64,000 bases of DNA from Oscheius dolichura. Taxonomy: Eukaryota > Nematoda > Chromadorea > Rhabditida > Rhabditidae. The stretch lies in assembly GCA_932521035.1 (NCBI GenBank), contig OW051495.1, forward strand, positions 10,106,001 to 10,170,000, given 5' to 3'. This document shows, piece by piece, positions 1-11,707 of this stretch (its first letter is position 1; each line of letters begins with the position of its first letter). The position numbers and the translations under genes are program-made. Below the pieces are notes generated by a model. The model made no database searches. It had not been told where the DNA came from and worked only from the letters and a program-made list of their open reading frames with translations.

Positions 1-2496
1 GAGTCAGGCTCAGTTGGCAAGAAGAGAGAAACAAGCAGAAATCAAAAGTTTACAAGCACGATTAAAGGAAATTCACTTTGACCTGGATAGAACGAGCAGA
101 GGAGAAGACAAGTGGGGCTCTTAAAGCTTTTTTTTTCACTTTTACCTTTAGATATCTCCATCTCTTGACCGAAGAACATGCTGCTATCAAAAAAGAAAGA
201 GCCCTTCTAGAGTCATTTGAACTATTGGAAACAGCTGAAAGAGAAGCATTTTATCAACTGTCAAATAGGTTTATTTCTGCTCTTTTTTATTTTATTATCA
301 AAGAAAACGGTAACAACAAATTATGAACCGTGAGAACTTTGGCTTTGCTGCCTTCGCATTGCCCATTGAGATGGGCGTTCTTTTTGCTTGTGCAAGTTTC
401 GAAAAAATTTAGGCCAATGAAGGCTTCGATGTGCGGATAAAGTTAAAAGGCTGCTAAATATTGGTAGAACAGCAAGTATAAAAGTGACAAATTCGGAGAC
501 GATAATTCTGGTGTTCGTGTGATACATCAGGAACGAAGAAAGCAGTATCATAAACGGAAATGCTCCGTAAAAACATCCAAATAACATTTGCAGCTGGAAC
601 AATATCTATTTTTTGCAATGTTTGGTTCTTACTTCTAGATTGAAGTATTCCCGCGATTTTTCCTCCAAAGTAGAGGTGTGCAGTATTCTTTCAACCTTAA
701 AATTGCCTTTCTTTTTCAGCTTTACACTCTTACTTGTTTGTAGATCCAGTAGGAAAAGCCTATGTATCCTACAACTGTAACGCATAAGATAAACGTTATC
801 ACACTGTAAAGTTGTGTGCAAATATCAATAATTGCATATCCTGGGGGCATGTTAGTTTGGTTAGGTGTCTCAACAAATTCGAAGAATATACCTGTAAAAT
901 GCCTTTTATTTTGGTATTTTGTAGTCTTACTGAAACCACCGATACAAACAACTGTCAGCGGTAAATTCATAGCCGACAACGCTGCTTTAGCTTCACCTGA
1001 CATCGCTTCTGTGTGGTTCTTCTGCCATTTTAGTCTCAGATAATTCGCTAAAATGATTGACACAGCCTTAAATTCTTTTAATAATCGTGTCCTTTTTTGG
1101 AATTACCGTAGCAAATGTATATACAAAGGTAAAATAATATGCTAGAATCAGCCCTTGTATAACTGGCCACTTTTGTAATGGCGACATTGTGAGTACAACA
1201 AATTTGTCGAATACCAATACCGCATATGGATGAATTAGTGTTATGGGCATAAAAAATGAGTGAACCACAACCATTTCAAAAAGCAGAAATGATTGTATCG
1301 TCCAGCGATGACTCCTTATAGAAATTATTATTACAGTGTACAGAGAAAGGAAAACACCTAAATTGTTCTTTCGATTTGACACAAATTGGGCATAAACTTA
1401 CCACAAATTACCACTGCATAAAGTAAAAATGTTACTCCTGTATGACTTCCGTTTTCATAGGCAGTTAATTGAGAGAATATTTCACGGCTGAGCTTCTCCG
1501 TTTCTACATCTATCAGTGGATCTATTGTTATACTAAACAATATTTATCTCGGTTTTTAAAGATAATAATTACTTTGCAGGGTTCGTACCAGCCATGAACG
1601 CGAGAGGGAACGAGTAGAAAAGACTAAATGGTGGTCAGTGAGTGCTTCTCTTCTTGGCGCTTTATTAGGAATAGCTGGTGCTTCAATAGGTAGTATTCTT
1701 ATTCTTTTTCTATCTGGAATTTTCGCAACTTTGTTCAGGTAATGAAATGAGAATGCGCAGATTGCGAGAGATGCTACCAGTAGGCGGAGCACAAATGAGC
1801 GAAATGGCCCGAATCATCGATGAACAGAATGAAAAGGTATAATTTCATCTCATCTATCAATAGACTACTCATGGGACTGGAATAGCTCCAAATCATGTGT
1901 TGTTGACAATTTACAGTATTTTAGGTAACCGGATTCATTTCTGAGATGAAAGATGCTCTCAAATTAGACTCGGTGCAAGTAGATCCGGTGAAATCAATAA
2001 AAACTAATACAGATTTGGAAAAGGTTGGTTTTAAAAAAACACTGCTCGGTAAAACGGACGAATGTTTGATGATTAGGCGATATGAAATGTTTGAGAGATC
2101 CTTTATATACGTTTCATCATCTGATACTAACCGATGAAAAATCTTTGATCAACACTTCGGGGAAGTTGCGGGTGATAATTACGTTCATTTCAGGTAATTG
2201 CGACCATTCGTGAAGAGAACGCTCGCCTGTCCGAGAAAATGTCTGAAATGAGCCGATTAGCTAAACTTGAAGCGGCTCTCAATACAGACCCAAATTCAGT
2301 GGTACGGTCTTATATTATTTTGTAACATTTGCCTTTTCAGGTTTACGTAGGAAGTGAAATGGAGCACCTGCTGGAACAGACGGAACGGAATCTCGAATCT
2401 AAAATGAAGCTACAAACTCTCCTATCAGTAGTCTTCGTGTATGCTGCCGTCGGTGTTACAATACCTCTAGTTTTTGCTTTTATTAGAGGCGGATAA
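1..2496 (+). CDS. CCDC51/MITOK-like mitochondrial inner membrane protein (5' end outside window)
   Basis: This is the C-terminal part of a coiled-coil, two-membrane-segment protein. Exons read 1-111, 152-268, about 1580-1690, 1740-1836, 1926-2022, about 2194-2301 and 2341-2496. The start is a charged coiled coil ([17 protein letters not shown]). It is followed by [15 protein letters not shown], a hydrophobic segment rich in Gly/Leu/Ala, then [12 protein letters not shown]. After a second helical stretch comes a final hydrophobic segment ([20 protein letters not shown]) ending IRGG and a TAA. This order matches CCDC51, known in mammals as the pore subunit (MITOK) of the mitochondrial ATP-sensitive potassium channel. 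The third intron seen is about 1.3 kb, far longer than its neighbours, because it holds a complete antisense receptor gene. Family assignment is from the transmembrane-flanking motif; function is inferred. Confidence 0.75.
321..1540 (-). CDS. serpentine (7TM) chemoreceptor nested in an intron
   Basis: A multi-exon gene antisense to, and wholly inside, one intron of the CCDC51-like gene. The start is MFSITIDPL at 1540. Exon 1 carries one glycosylation-type site (NGS). Splicing at 1402/1357 joins it to a first transmembrane helix. Later exons (about 1100-1357, 727-1042, 634-678 and 321-607) add further hydrophobic helices, a cysteine-containing segment and a basic tail with [13 protein letters not shown]. 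Joined, the exons give about 340 residues and roughly seven hydrophobic segments, the usual size of nematode serpentine receptors. It resembles the str/srh-type superfamily in layout, but I cannot name the class. These receptors usually sit in cilia of chemosensory neurons; that role is inferred. Confidence 0.7.
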
Positions 2497-2671
2497 TACT
2501 TTCTTTAATCACGAATAGTATTTTTTCTGGTAGGATTTGCTAGAAAAGAAATCAGATTTCGACTCGAGCCTTCTGTACGGGTTTTATTGTACAGGATTTT
2601 TATAGGTTTGTGTATATTTCATAATAAATTGTAGAGCTCATGTGATTTTGTCACAAGCATTGCAAATTATA

Positions 2672-2955
2672 GACGGAGGCCATCAGCTGACCATATTTTT
2701 GATTTGGAGGATTATAAATCAAGGTTGAATGAGGGCGAAACGAACAGCAAGGATTCAGCCTGCTCTCAAAGATCTTCTTTTCAAAAGCGACCTTACGACC
2801 ATCGTAATCAGAGAAAACAAGTTGATTCGCTAAGTTCAGAAATATGCGATCGCGACGTCGCTGATTGTGTACGAGAACAAGTAAAGAAAAATCACAATAC
2901 GTTTATTATTCGAAATGCTGGGAAAATCCGTCAAAACCCCCCACCCCTGGTTTAA
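2672..2955 (+). other. unassigned coding-like exon
   Basis: An open frame of about 95 codons begins right after an acceptor-like AATTATAG and ends at the TAA of PPPLV. It has no ATG near its start. The predicted peptide is hydrophilic and Ser/Arg/Asp-rich (RRRPSADHIFDLEDYKS). I see no upstream exon between it and the 3' end of the preceding gene, and its 3' end runs up to the decayed methyltransferase on the other strand. It could be a leftover exon of a lost gene or chance. Confidence 0.2.
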
Positions 2956-2964
2956 TGTTATTCT

Positions 2965-3591
2965 CTCCTGTGGTTGTCATAATATCCGGGGTAATTCTCC
3001 TTGTCCGCATCGATAAAAGGCAAAGTCGAAGGTTTCGGACTGTCCACTATTAATGAGGCCATCTGGAAGGAGTATTTGGACAGTCAGAAGAGAATACAGT
3101 AATTCTCACCCAATGAAGTCAGAGCCGGTCCTTCGTACGGGATAATCTTGGCCAGTAGGTCCTGTCTCTTCCCGATGATCGGAACTCACAGCTTATTATA
3201 CGTCGACATATCCGTATCAAATGCAAATGTCTGGGTTACTGTAGCGTTTTTCTATTTGAAAAGTGAAAATGCCTGGGCTTGTTCCGGGGTGGCCAGCGCC
3301 CAAACCAGGGCAGAAGCCCCTGTGTAGATCCCAACATCCAGAATCCTCTTTCCCTGGATAAGTTTAATAAAATGCTTTCCGATAGTCAATACCTGGAAGA
3401 GAAAGCTCAAAAATAGGGAGAGGGTCCACTTCAGGAGAGCCCAACATGATCGGGTCGTCCACATCCTTCAGGGTATGTTCCTGGAGTTCTTTCTGTAGCG
3501 GATGGAGCTTGATAGTGTGATCAGTACAGTATTTGACAATCGAATCGAGTTTCTTACAATTCGGATCAGTCGATTTTTGAACTGTAGCCAT
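2965..3591 (-). pseudogene. decayed COMT-like O-methyltransferase
   Basis: This is a broken relative of the intact methyltransferase at 8375-9358. It begins MATVQKSTDPN and keeps the segment ending LGSPE. After an intron with a weak GTGGAC donor it keeps the SAM-binding glycine motif as LDVGIYTGASALVWALATP. Downstream the homology continues (LLAKIIPYEGPALTSLG, then IDADKENYPGYY) but an in-frame TGA interrupts it near 3190. One extra T before ATCGATGC, near 3009, shifts the frame inside the FAFIDAD motif. The C-terminal third of the family is missing. The start region (an ATG preceded by CTGAAAGG) also resembles that of the intact copy, so this looks like a local duplicate that lost function. 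Confidence 0.75.
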
Positions 3592-4365
3592 TCTGAAAGG
3601 AGATTTGCCAAGATGAATCCGATATAATGGAAAAAAAGGGAAACTTGGGGTCAAGATGTCTACAAAGAGCCTTCCTTCCCTTGTGGTAAGAGCCAACACT
3701 CAATTTGGAACGAAAACTATATCTGCAGTCGGGTTGATTGGACCTGGTCCTTTCTGATGAGCATGGAGGCGTCGAGGAGCTGCTGAAGGACTGAGGGAAG
3801 GCCAGAAAAGTCAAGAAGGAGGAGACAAGTTGGATGAGCAACGCTGATGGCAACGGCCCCCGATTCCCTGGTTATTTTGGTACTTCTTTTGACCAGAGCA
3901 ATATTAATGAATATGAGACTGTATTCCCTAGTTAGCGAACCTCATTTCCTTTCCAGAAAAGGTAAAAGAATGACATTAGAGTGGATCTTCCCCGAGTTCC
4001 AGTCCTTTATTCCGTCAGCCGACTGGAATGAACAAGAGCTCTCTAAAGAAAATTGTAGATAAAGAGAAAATGATCCGAATTACAGTAACCACACAAGACT
4101 ACCTATCCTGGGGATCTGGTCATCATTGGAAAATACAAATCGTTCTCTTCGCACTCCTGTGGCCGACATCCAACCTGTTTCTGTTTCCGTTGAGAGACGA
4201 AAGTCGAGACTGTTGCGTTTTTTATCCGAACAGTCGGCTATTCATATCTGTCACACTTTTTGGGATGTCAAGAGGTCACATCATTATTCAATGGACAGGA
4301 ATTAGAACTGAAATGTGCCGGTCGCCAAAGGGCAGCAAAGGCTTATATAGAAGGCAGATTCTCAG

Positions 4366-4780
4366 ATAGCTTCGATTACAATATACGCGACTGTTCTAGC
4401 TATTCTGGCTGTTTTCCATGGAGCGGCAGGATGCGCAAAGACCGCAGACGTCGGGGTGATTACCACACCGGGAGGGAACAACACCGGACATTGCCCCGAC
4501 TCTGGCCCCGGCTGTGACGACATCGACCAGCCCGGAGCCCGGAGCTCGGCGGGTGCGGAACCCTGCTGGTCCGCTGCACCGCGCTCACCCCGCAAGGGTT
4601 GACCGTAATCGCTTTTAACAATGGGATCGGCAGCCTGGTGGGGAATGTAGGCTTCTTAATTTATTCAACGAAAACTAAAATTTCAGCCTATTACCGTTCG
4701 GCTGCTCTGTGATGACGCGGGCCAGTACGTTATGGAGCACGTCGGATTTTCAGAAAAATCAGCCGTTTTCATGATTTTGC
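4366..4780 (+). pseudogene. possible broken C6-domain-like secreted protein
   Basis: After an acceptor-like TTCTCAG the reading starts with a hydrophobic helix (IASITIYATVLAILAVFHGA). A Cys/Gly-rich stretch follows (GCAKTADVGVITTPGGNN, CPDSGPGC). A second frame then carries LGGCGTLLVRCTALTPQGL and ends before a GT donor at about 4649. The exon after the TTTCAG near 4685 gives LLCDDAGQYVMEHVGFS. The cysteine spacing and the final C...GQYV resemble the nematode C6 domain, but the two halves are in different frames with no obvious intron between them. The whole could be a pseudogene or two chance frames. Confidence 0.3.
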
Positions 4781-5235
4781 GAAAGTGGGCGCGCGCGATC
4801 TTCGTCAAATACAGGAAAAATATAAAAAAAATTGACTTTCTTACATTGTTAAATCCATCCCATTACATTGTTAAATACATCCCATCTTTTCATCTAACAA
4901 AAGATTAAGCTGCTTTTTAAAAAGGGAAAATTATTTGAAATTTCGATCTGCCTGCATCTTTCTCCTAGTCCCCTATTTCATATTTATATGTTTTTCATTA
5001 TAAAAGTGCTAAAGTGTTGTGGAATAGAGAAGGTTCCGTAAACAGCCAGAATATCGACTAGTTCTGTTTACACGATGCCGTCCTTCGAAAGTATTGGGTG
5101 TTCTTTTGATCCCCTCGGCTGTTTTGAAATCTGTTATTGACGTCCGCCCTAGACAATCTATGACAAACACGTACGGCAGCCCTCGAACGTCGCTCACATA
5201 AAAGTCTCTATTCCTTTTCCGAGCCAGTCCTAATA
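4781..5235. other. no gene seen
   Basis: AT-rich stretch with two near-identical copies of CATTACATTGTTAAAT-like sequence (about 4841-4880) and no coding signal that I can support. Its last part is the upstream region of the small gene starting at 5236. Confidence 0.5.
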
Positions 5236-5650
5236 ATGTCTGACAAAGTGAGTCTCTCTCCCTCCTCCCTTTATCTCAAAATTCAGCAGAGCCAGGATAA
5301 TTTCGAGCCTAATATTGATAACGGAGCCATTGGAAACAACCTAGCCGAGTAAGTTTTACCCTTTTTAAAATATAGACAAATGGCTGCGTAAGTCATTTGA
5401 TAATCAGCCGAGGCACTTCTAAATGATATCTTACTAACAGGGCGAGATTAAGGGCCATGTTCACCCTCCGCTCTCCCGAACAAATTTCCCAACAGATGCA
5501 AACTGCCGAGGAATACTTCGCCCATCAGGTAATACAGGTTATACTTGAGGTCCTGAAGGGAAAATTCAGGAACACGATGAGAAGAAAGCCAAGGAGGATA
5601 AGAACAGCCAAGACGCTGACACGACCATCAACGACTATGTCCACGCCTAG
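5236..5650 (+). CDS. small hydrophilic protein, tiny first exon
   Basis: Four exons: MSDK (5236-5247), then SQDNFEPNIDNGAIGNNLAE, then a middle exon containing LRAMFTLRSPEQISQQMQTA, then a charged tail DEKKAKEDKNSQDADTTIND ending at TAG 5650. All junctions use GT and AG and keep frame, giving about 80 residues with no signal peptide or membrane segment. The middle exon could form an amphipathic helix. I do not recognise the family. The next gene downstream has the same design: a four-codon first exon starting MS, then an acidic low-complexity body. The two may be distant paralogs, though sequence identity is weak. Confidence 0.6.
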
Positions 5651-5932
5651 ACTCTTTCTCTCCTTTTTGATGCAATCAATTTAGCCTATTCTCATGTAAA
5701 TAAACACTTTTTGTACTGAAAAATAGAAGAAAAAAAAAGGGAAAGTTATGACGGGTGATTTCATCTTTTGATCGGTCTTGTTGTTTCCTCCTCGGCTGTT
5801 TGTTTACTCGGCGGCACGTGGACCTCGGGGCATTCCCAATACGAGACAGCACTACCCTCCGTAAACAATCAGCCCCTCTCGTCTTCTCTCTCGCCTTGTC
5901 TCTGCCCAAAAACAGATTCATAATCAATACCC

Positions 5933-6937
5933 ATGTCTGGACAAGTGAGTTTTTTTCTTATTTTTATTCTTTATGTGGGGGAAATTTTGACTAGTCGTTG
6001 AAATTCTGTAGGAGAGAACGCGCCTCGGGTTCAATTCTCAACTTTGGGTGGTTGCCCTCCATTTTTCCCGTCCAGTTGCAAAATTTTGAGGGTTTTTGAG
6101 GTGGAATTAGGCATCAGGAAACTAGATTAGTCCTTGAGGTCACTATTAATCAAAAGGAACCGACGAGTGCGTCATAAGAAGGCACTGTGACGGCTTGTGC
6201 GGTGTGGATTGACTTGATCCCTATGCTCTTTTTAGTAAAATATGTGATAACAAGGTAGTTTTTTATCGGTTGGTACAGATTTTTTAAACTCAAATGACAA
6301 TAAACGATCTCTTCAAGATCCTGGTTTCCTCAAAATTAGACTCCAAGCTCCCTCGCAGTCGAAAGACCCCTTGAAGTTGCAATGGGGCAGGTCAAGAGTC
6401 TAGATCAGTCAATTCCACTAGTCCCCCATTTTTAAGTAGTATTCAAATTCTCCCTCACTCTCCTCTATAAGTGCTATGTGTTTTTCACCCTTTAAAATTA
6501 TCGCAATCGGCTTATCGAGGACAAAAAAAACCAGGGATATTTGTTGTTTCACCTTCTATCAGAGAAAACAACCAAATTATCCTAATCCACTTTGATATAC
6601 AGTCAGGCTGGTCGTCCCCATAGCTTACGACCACTGTTTTTTGCCCATCATGGATGTTTTTCAGTCGGATCAAGCCCCCCTGGCACCGAAGACCAGCGAT
6701 GATCAAGCTGGTCACAACGATATCAAGGAATCGGACCTAAGCCCTGCGGAAATGCAACTCTTTAGAGAATTCAACGACACCGGGGATGAACAAATCAGCG
6801 AGGTGGGATTGTTTCTTTTCGAGGAAAAGGACGAGATGGGGCTTTAGTTCGGAGAATCGAGAGATCTCGACGCTACAGCCGAGAAACTGAGAAGCGTCGG
6901 CCATGAGATGCAGAAGAATGGACACAATGCCAAGTGA
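5933..6937 (+). CDS. small acidic disordered protein, tiny first exon
   Basis: Exon 1 encodes only MSGQ (5933-5944), followed by a GTGAGT donor. After an intron of about 720 bases the acceptor TTTTTCAG at 6664 leads into a Pro/Asp/Lys-rich exon (APLAPKTSDDQAGHNDIKES) that continues to DTGDEQISE. A 45-base intron then gives a final exon with LDATAEKLRSVGHEMQKNG and TGA at 6937. The product is about 78 residues, soluble and mostly polar, with a predicted helix at the C-terminus. A polyadenylation signal AATAAA lies about 50 bases past the stop. Family unknown. The first exon is inferred from design and splice signals; an alternative start inside the second exon is possible. Confidence 0.55.
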
Positions 6938-8374
6938 CCCCCGTCTTTCTTTGAAGAAAACAACATTCCGGTGTCATCATAAAATACACAATAAACAAAT
7001 AATCGGACCAATCCTTCTCTTGTCTGGTAAAAGGTGACTGATCACAGTCCACTGCCAACGGCCGATGGAGACCAGCCCGACCAGAGACACAGCCATGACA
7101 TTTCATCTTCTGTAGAACTGAGGAACTGGAAAGAGAACCCTTATTTGTTGACCTTTTAGAGTGTGGATCTCTTTGCATTTTTTATAAAGGAAGTCATCCT
7201 TCTCTCGAACAGATCCCGCCCTCTAATCGGACTTTGCAACTTTCTAAGCTACCGTCATCTCCTTTTCTCGGGGGCTCAGTTACTCTTTCTGAATTAACAA
7301 ATGAGAAATGTAAAAAGACGAGGAGATGATCGGAATTATCTTCCGGGAAACTACTCTCAACAAGTGGAGACGGCTTTAAAGGAGGACGAAAGGAAGGACG
7401 CGGGGTAGATGGATGAACACAGCCCAGGAGCTTCTGTAAGAGTTTTTGAATGTTCTGACTGAATGGGAAAAGTGTCTTTGGTGTGGGGAAGGCCCAGCAG
7501 GACAGTTCCAATGGGAAGGACTAAGAATCCTGAACAGTGCCTTCAAAGAACAATTCTCGAAATACCCTATCCTCCCAAACGAATCCTTCCATCTAACAAC
7601 ACAGCTCTGTGACGTCCTGTTTTCGAACCGTTTCCCTTGTTTCCACAGGTGAAAAATGTTCCCCTGGCTGATTCAACCCGTGGAAAACGTCAAAAAGACG
7701 ACCGGCACAATACATGACCACCATACGTCATAGAACTGGTCTAACTCTGATCTCAACCGGCAGACCCCCGTACTCCCCGAAGTTCTTTTCTCGGGGAGTT
7801 ATAGAGTGTAGAGACCAAGTTCAGGCGTCTCTGTTCACTGTTCTGATCACGATCTTGGTCTTTTATCTTTCGTTGCTAGAAGGGCACATGGTGTAGACTG
7901 CCCCAACCTTCCCCCTTCCCTTCGACCAAATGAGAAAAGACAGGCTATAATAAATAAATAATTTATTTCGTCTTTTTCATCATCTTGTATGTACAATATA
8001 CGGTAATTATTATATACAAATGTATGTACATGGAATAGAGGATCTTCTGTTTGAGGAATGACAATATGTACAAATTAAAGCAAGACGTCCCCCTCGAATT
8101 TGAAGGGGAATAACCCTGGTCAGACATTTTTGCCATTGCGTAGTGTTTTTGTCCGTTTCGTCCTTCTTTTTCTCGATCTTCTCTCTATTCAAAAAGTCCC
8201 GAAAAGTGTCAAAAAGGCTACGCAATGGCCCTAGTCTTTAGCGTTCCCTATACAATTTCCAAAGTAGGAAATGAAGGAGGGAAGATGTCCTGCGGGGGAG
8301 TGACAGAATATACCCAGAGGACTATACGGAATGAGGTAGGTGGAGACAGGGACAAGAGATCTAGGGGCATGTCT
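6938..8374. other. intergenic and 3' UTR sequence, no firm gene
   Basis: Convergent 3' ends: the plus-strand small gene ends at 6937 and the minus-strand methyltransferase at 8375. A plus-strand open stretch at about 7034-7161 (TDHSPLPTADGDQPDQRHSH) has acidic, low-complexity character like the two small genes upstream but lacks a start. At 7945-7972 overlapping AATAAA-type motifs lie on both strands; on the minus strand they fit the polyadenylation signal of the methyltransferase. Confidence 0.4.
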
Positions 8375-9358
8375 CTAGAGCTTGAAAGCCACATGGATCC
8401 CGTCGCCACAGTTCAGGAAATAGGAGGCTGTGCGGGAGTCGTTGGTGATCATACGGTTGATGTAGTCGACGGCTTTGACTCGCGAATCTTCCGGGCCGTA
8501 GGGAGTGCCAACTCCACGGTGAAGAGCCTGGAAAAGAGACGGTTATTCTCGTTTCTTTGGAATATAGGGGGGAGATCCCCTTTTTGGCCTTGTTCTAGTC
8601 GAAATTCCTGGGACAGCTGGAGAAGACAAAAAGCATTTCCCTGTACCCGTCCCCTGGTGGGAAAAGTGGAAGAAAAGAAAGAAATTCTCACCATGTCGAC
8701 GAGCATAACACCGCCTTTCCTCAAGAGCTGGAGGCATTTCTCATAGTAGCCGGGGTAGTTGGCCTTGTCAGCATCGATGAAGGCAAAATCAAAGGCTTCT
8801 TCTCTTCCACTAGACAGGAGACCGTCTGAAATTGTTCAATTAATACAGAACACAGAAGAAAAACGAACCAAGAGAGGAGAGAGCCGGCCCCTCGATGGGG
8901 ATCAACTTGGCCAGCAGGTTGCCAGATTTCCGTATGATTGGGAGCCCGTGGCGAATGAAGGGAGTCTGGTCGACGTCAAATGTCCAGACCTGGAAAAGCG
9001 AAACCATCAATACAACACGGGAAAAGGAACGAACCTGCCCATATTTTGGGGTGGCAATAGCCCAGGCCAGGGCAGAAGCCCCGGTGTAGGTTCCGATGTC
9101 CAGGACGCGTTCTCCCTTGATCTGCTTGATCAGATAGCTGCCAAGGGCCAGGACTTCCGGAGTCCCGAGGAGGCAAGACTGATCCGCATACTTTAGAGTC
9201 TGTTCCTGGAGTTCGGCCTGGATCCCGTCCAATTTAAAAGCCGTCGTGGGGGAGGCAGGCGGCGTCTCGGGCGGTGTCTGCGGCTGCTGGTGCATCTTGA
9301 AGCTGGCCGCGAAGGGGTCGATGTTCTCTTGGTTGCTTTGTTGAATGGCTGAGGTCAT
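8375..9358 (-). CDS. COMT-like SAM-dependent O-methyltransferase
   Basis: Four exons starting ATG at 9358. The N-terminus is a Pro/Thr/Gln-rich extension of about 45 residues. The methyltransferase fold follows: [18 protein letters not shown], the SAM motif [20 protein letters not shown], then [23 protein letters not shown], the metal-site region [20 protein letters not shown] and [12 protein letters not shown]. The last exon ([14 protein letters not shown], ending [10 protein letters not shown]) closes at TAG 8375. This is the caffeoyl-CoA/catechol O-methyltransferase-type family, represented in Caenorhabditis by the comt genes; it transfers methyl from SAM to a catechol-type hydroxyl using a divalent metal. 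The substrate here is unknown. A decayed copy lies 4.8 kb upstream. Confidence 0.88.
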
Positions 9359-11707
9359 ATTCTGGAAAAGATTTCCTATTAATCTAATATATAAAAGAAC
9401 GGGAAGAGAGAGGAGAACATGAAGTGGAATGCGAGAAGGGGCGGGAATGCCCCCGGAGGGCGGCAGGGAGCTGTTGTTGTTTATCGGCCGGCCGCCCCGC
9501 GCATGTGTCTGTGTTTGGTTTCCAGAGGGGGAAGAACGAGACCAAATGTTCAGAAAACGAGAGGCAGCGGCACGGGAAGAAGATCTCTGCTTTGGAAAGT
9601 AGCCAAACGGGAGCTTATAGGGGCGAGCAAGGAAGCCGAATGGCCGACTTATATCCCCCGGCTGGTGAGAAAGGCCAGTCACCGGACGGGAGGACCTTTC
9701 TCACCGTGAAGACAAGGGTGGAAGTGATTACCACCGATTTCGAAATACTGCTGGTATTAGGAAATAGAAGTATGAAAAATAGAGAAGTTTCGAAAAGAGG
9801 GGCCACGTTGCAGAATGGCCAAATGATCACGGCCAGAAGGAGGAGGAAGCGTCTGGATTATTCCCCTCTATTCAGGGGGAGGACTTCATGGAATGGGTAA
9901 TCAAAGTAGAGAAGAGTCTAGGCCCGACTAGAGAGAAAGGGCGTGTTCACTTTCGAGGAAGGGAAAGGGCAAAAAGGGGGCAAAGGTTCGAATTGGGGGG
10001 TCTAGACCAATTAGATCGTGTTCCTGCACCCGGAGGACATCGAAAGGATGAAGTTCTTGTTATTCTGGGATTGCTAGAAGTTCATTTTGAGGTGGAGACT
10101 ATAGAGGCCATAGGAAATGGAAAGAGAAGACTCAAAATGGGTATTTGGCTGGAGAAGGCCCACTTTTTTACCTGTTCCGCTCCGATAATTCAATTTCTCA
10201 TTATTTACTCATTTGGCAAGCTTGCACCATGGTATTAGAATGAGAAATTAGGAATAAAAGAGAAGAATTCGAGAAAGAATTGGGAAAGAGTGAGGAGGAT
10301 GACATTTTTACCTGGGGAACAGCTAAAAATACCCTGAAGAACAGGCGAGCACATACTTCAAAACTGCTGGTGAAAAATAGAGAAGAGAAGGAGGAAAAGC
10401 AGCGAGCAGGCGAGTGGAGGTGACTAGTCGAACCAGGCAGTGGGGTGTGTTGACTGCTTGATAGAATGGAAAGGAATGAGTGTGTGTCCCTGCCTGTTGT
10501 TCCGCCCTCCCCCGATCGGTCTCCAAAGATCGAGAAATTGGCTGACTTTCCCTCCGACCTTGTGAAAGTCTGACTGTCATGGGTTATGAAAAATAGAGAG
10601 AGGAATCCAGCTAACAGAGTTCAGGTTGTTCTGAATTATAAATTGGCTGATTTCTGCTCGCGGAGCGGGTGTTTGTCTCGGAAGAATCGCGGGAATGAGC
10701 AGCACCAAAGAGCACCGTATCTAATGAAGAGGAGGAGAGGAGAGGGAGACCTTTGAATTCTATTGCACACGGCGAAGACAAACAAGAAAGTGGAAATATC
10801 TAATTGGAGAGGGAGAAAACAAGGACTTTGATAGGGGGGAGACTAGCAGAGACACGAGGACCGACAGTGGGAAAACCAGGGGGACTGGGTAAAAATAGAG
10901 GCGAAAGGGCCAGAAAGGGCAGCGAAATGATCACAAGGAGACCGGCTAGGTAATAACAGTTAGACAGTGACCAGGGGAAAAACACATCCCGATTTAGGGG
11001 ACAGTGGATTATGGACCAGGAGATGATCAAATAGCAGTCTTTTAGGGGGAGATTTTGGCCATCTGGACGGTCTTGGCAGAGAAATCTAGAGGAAGCCGGC
11101 TGGTGACAACAAGGAGATGGGACGCTATTTGAGGTTAATGATGAGGAGATGGTAAAAGGGGGGATTTGTGGGGCATGTAAGCACCGGAGGAGGTCTGATA
11201 AGCGAAAGGAAGTGCGGCAGTCGCCGATCGGGGTGCCCTCTGACGCCGACAGGAAGAAAGGCGGAGGCGGGGGCGGTCTCAGTTTGCTGAAGATTGCGTC
11301 CGTATTCAACGAACCGTCGACTATTCGACGTAGGAAGGACAGAATTTCTCAAATGCTATGGGAAAGTTGGGCGAAAGGGAAAGGGCAGCCGCCGAGTGCC
11401 GTCGCCACAAACAGCTTTGCTATTTGTTAGTGTAGCTGGCTGCCGCTTGTTGCCAGCCGCCGAGGAGAATCAAAGGATCGGAGAACGGGGGAACCCGGCT
11501 GGCTTGAACCTTCTTCTAGTTCTAGTCAACAGAAGAGAACCATCTTTCGAACCCCGAGATCAAAATAACATCAACAAGGAGAGAAAAAGTGTCCCCTGAC
11601 TAGGACGAGGAGACAACAACGGGGTAAATAGAAACGGCTCCAAGCTGGAGATACCGGGAGGAAGACTTCGACACGGAATAGGGGAATCTAATAATTTATT
11701 AAAGTAC
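9359..11707. other. gene-poor interval
   Basis: About 2.3 kb between two minus-strand genes. It is purine-rich on the plus strand and contains several long open frames (for example 10800-11309 on the minus strand), but their proteins are low-complexity Pro/Ser/Leu text with no recognisable domain and no consistent splice structure. I read it as regulatory or untranslated sequence for the methyltransferase at 9358. Confidence 0.4.

Noticed and set aside
4841..4885. Tandem CATTACATTGTTAAAT copies as a satellite or CRISPR-like repeat
   Set aside because: Only two imperfect copies without spacers; ordinary AT-rich duplication.
8840..9682. 280-codon continuous frame through the methyltransferase
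   Set aside because: It reads through an intron and upstream non-coding sequence; only 9015-9358 is real first exon.
10800..11309. 169-codon minus-strand frame
   Set aside because: Pro/Ser/Leu low complexity, no domain, no supporting exon, in a purine-biased tract that leaves this frame open by chance.
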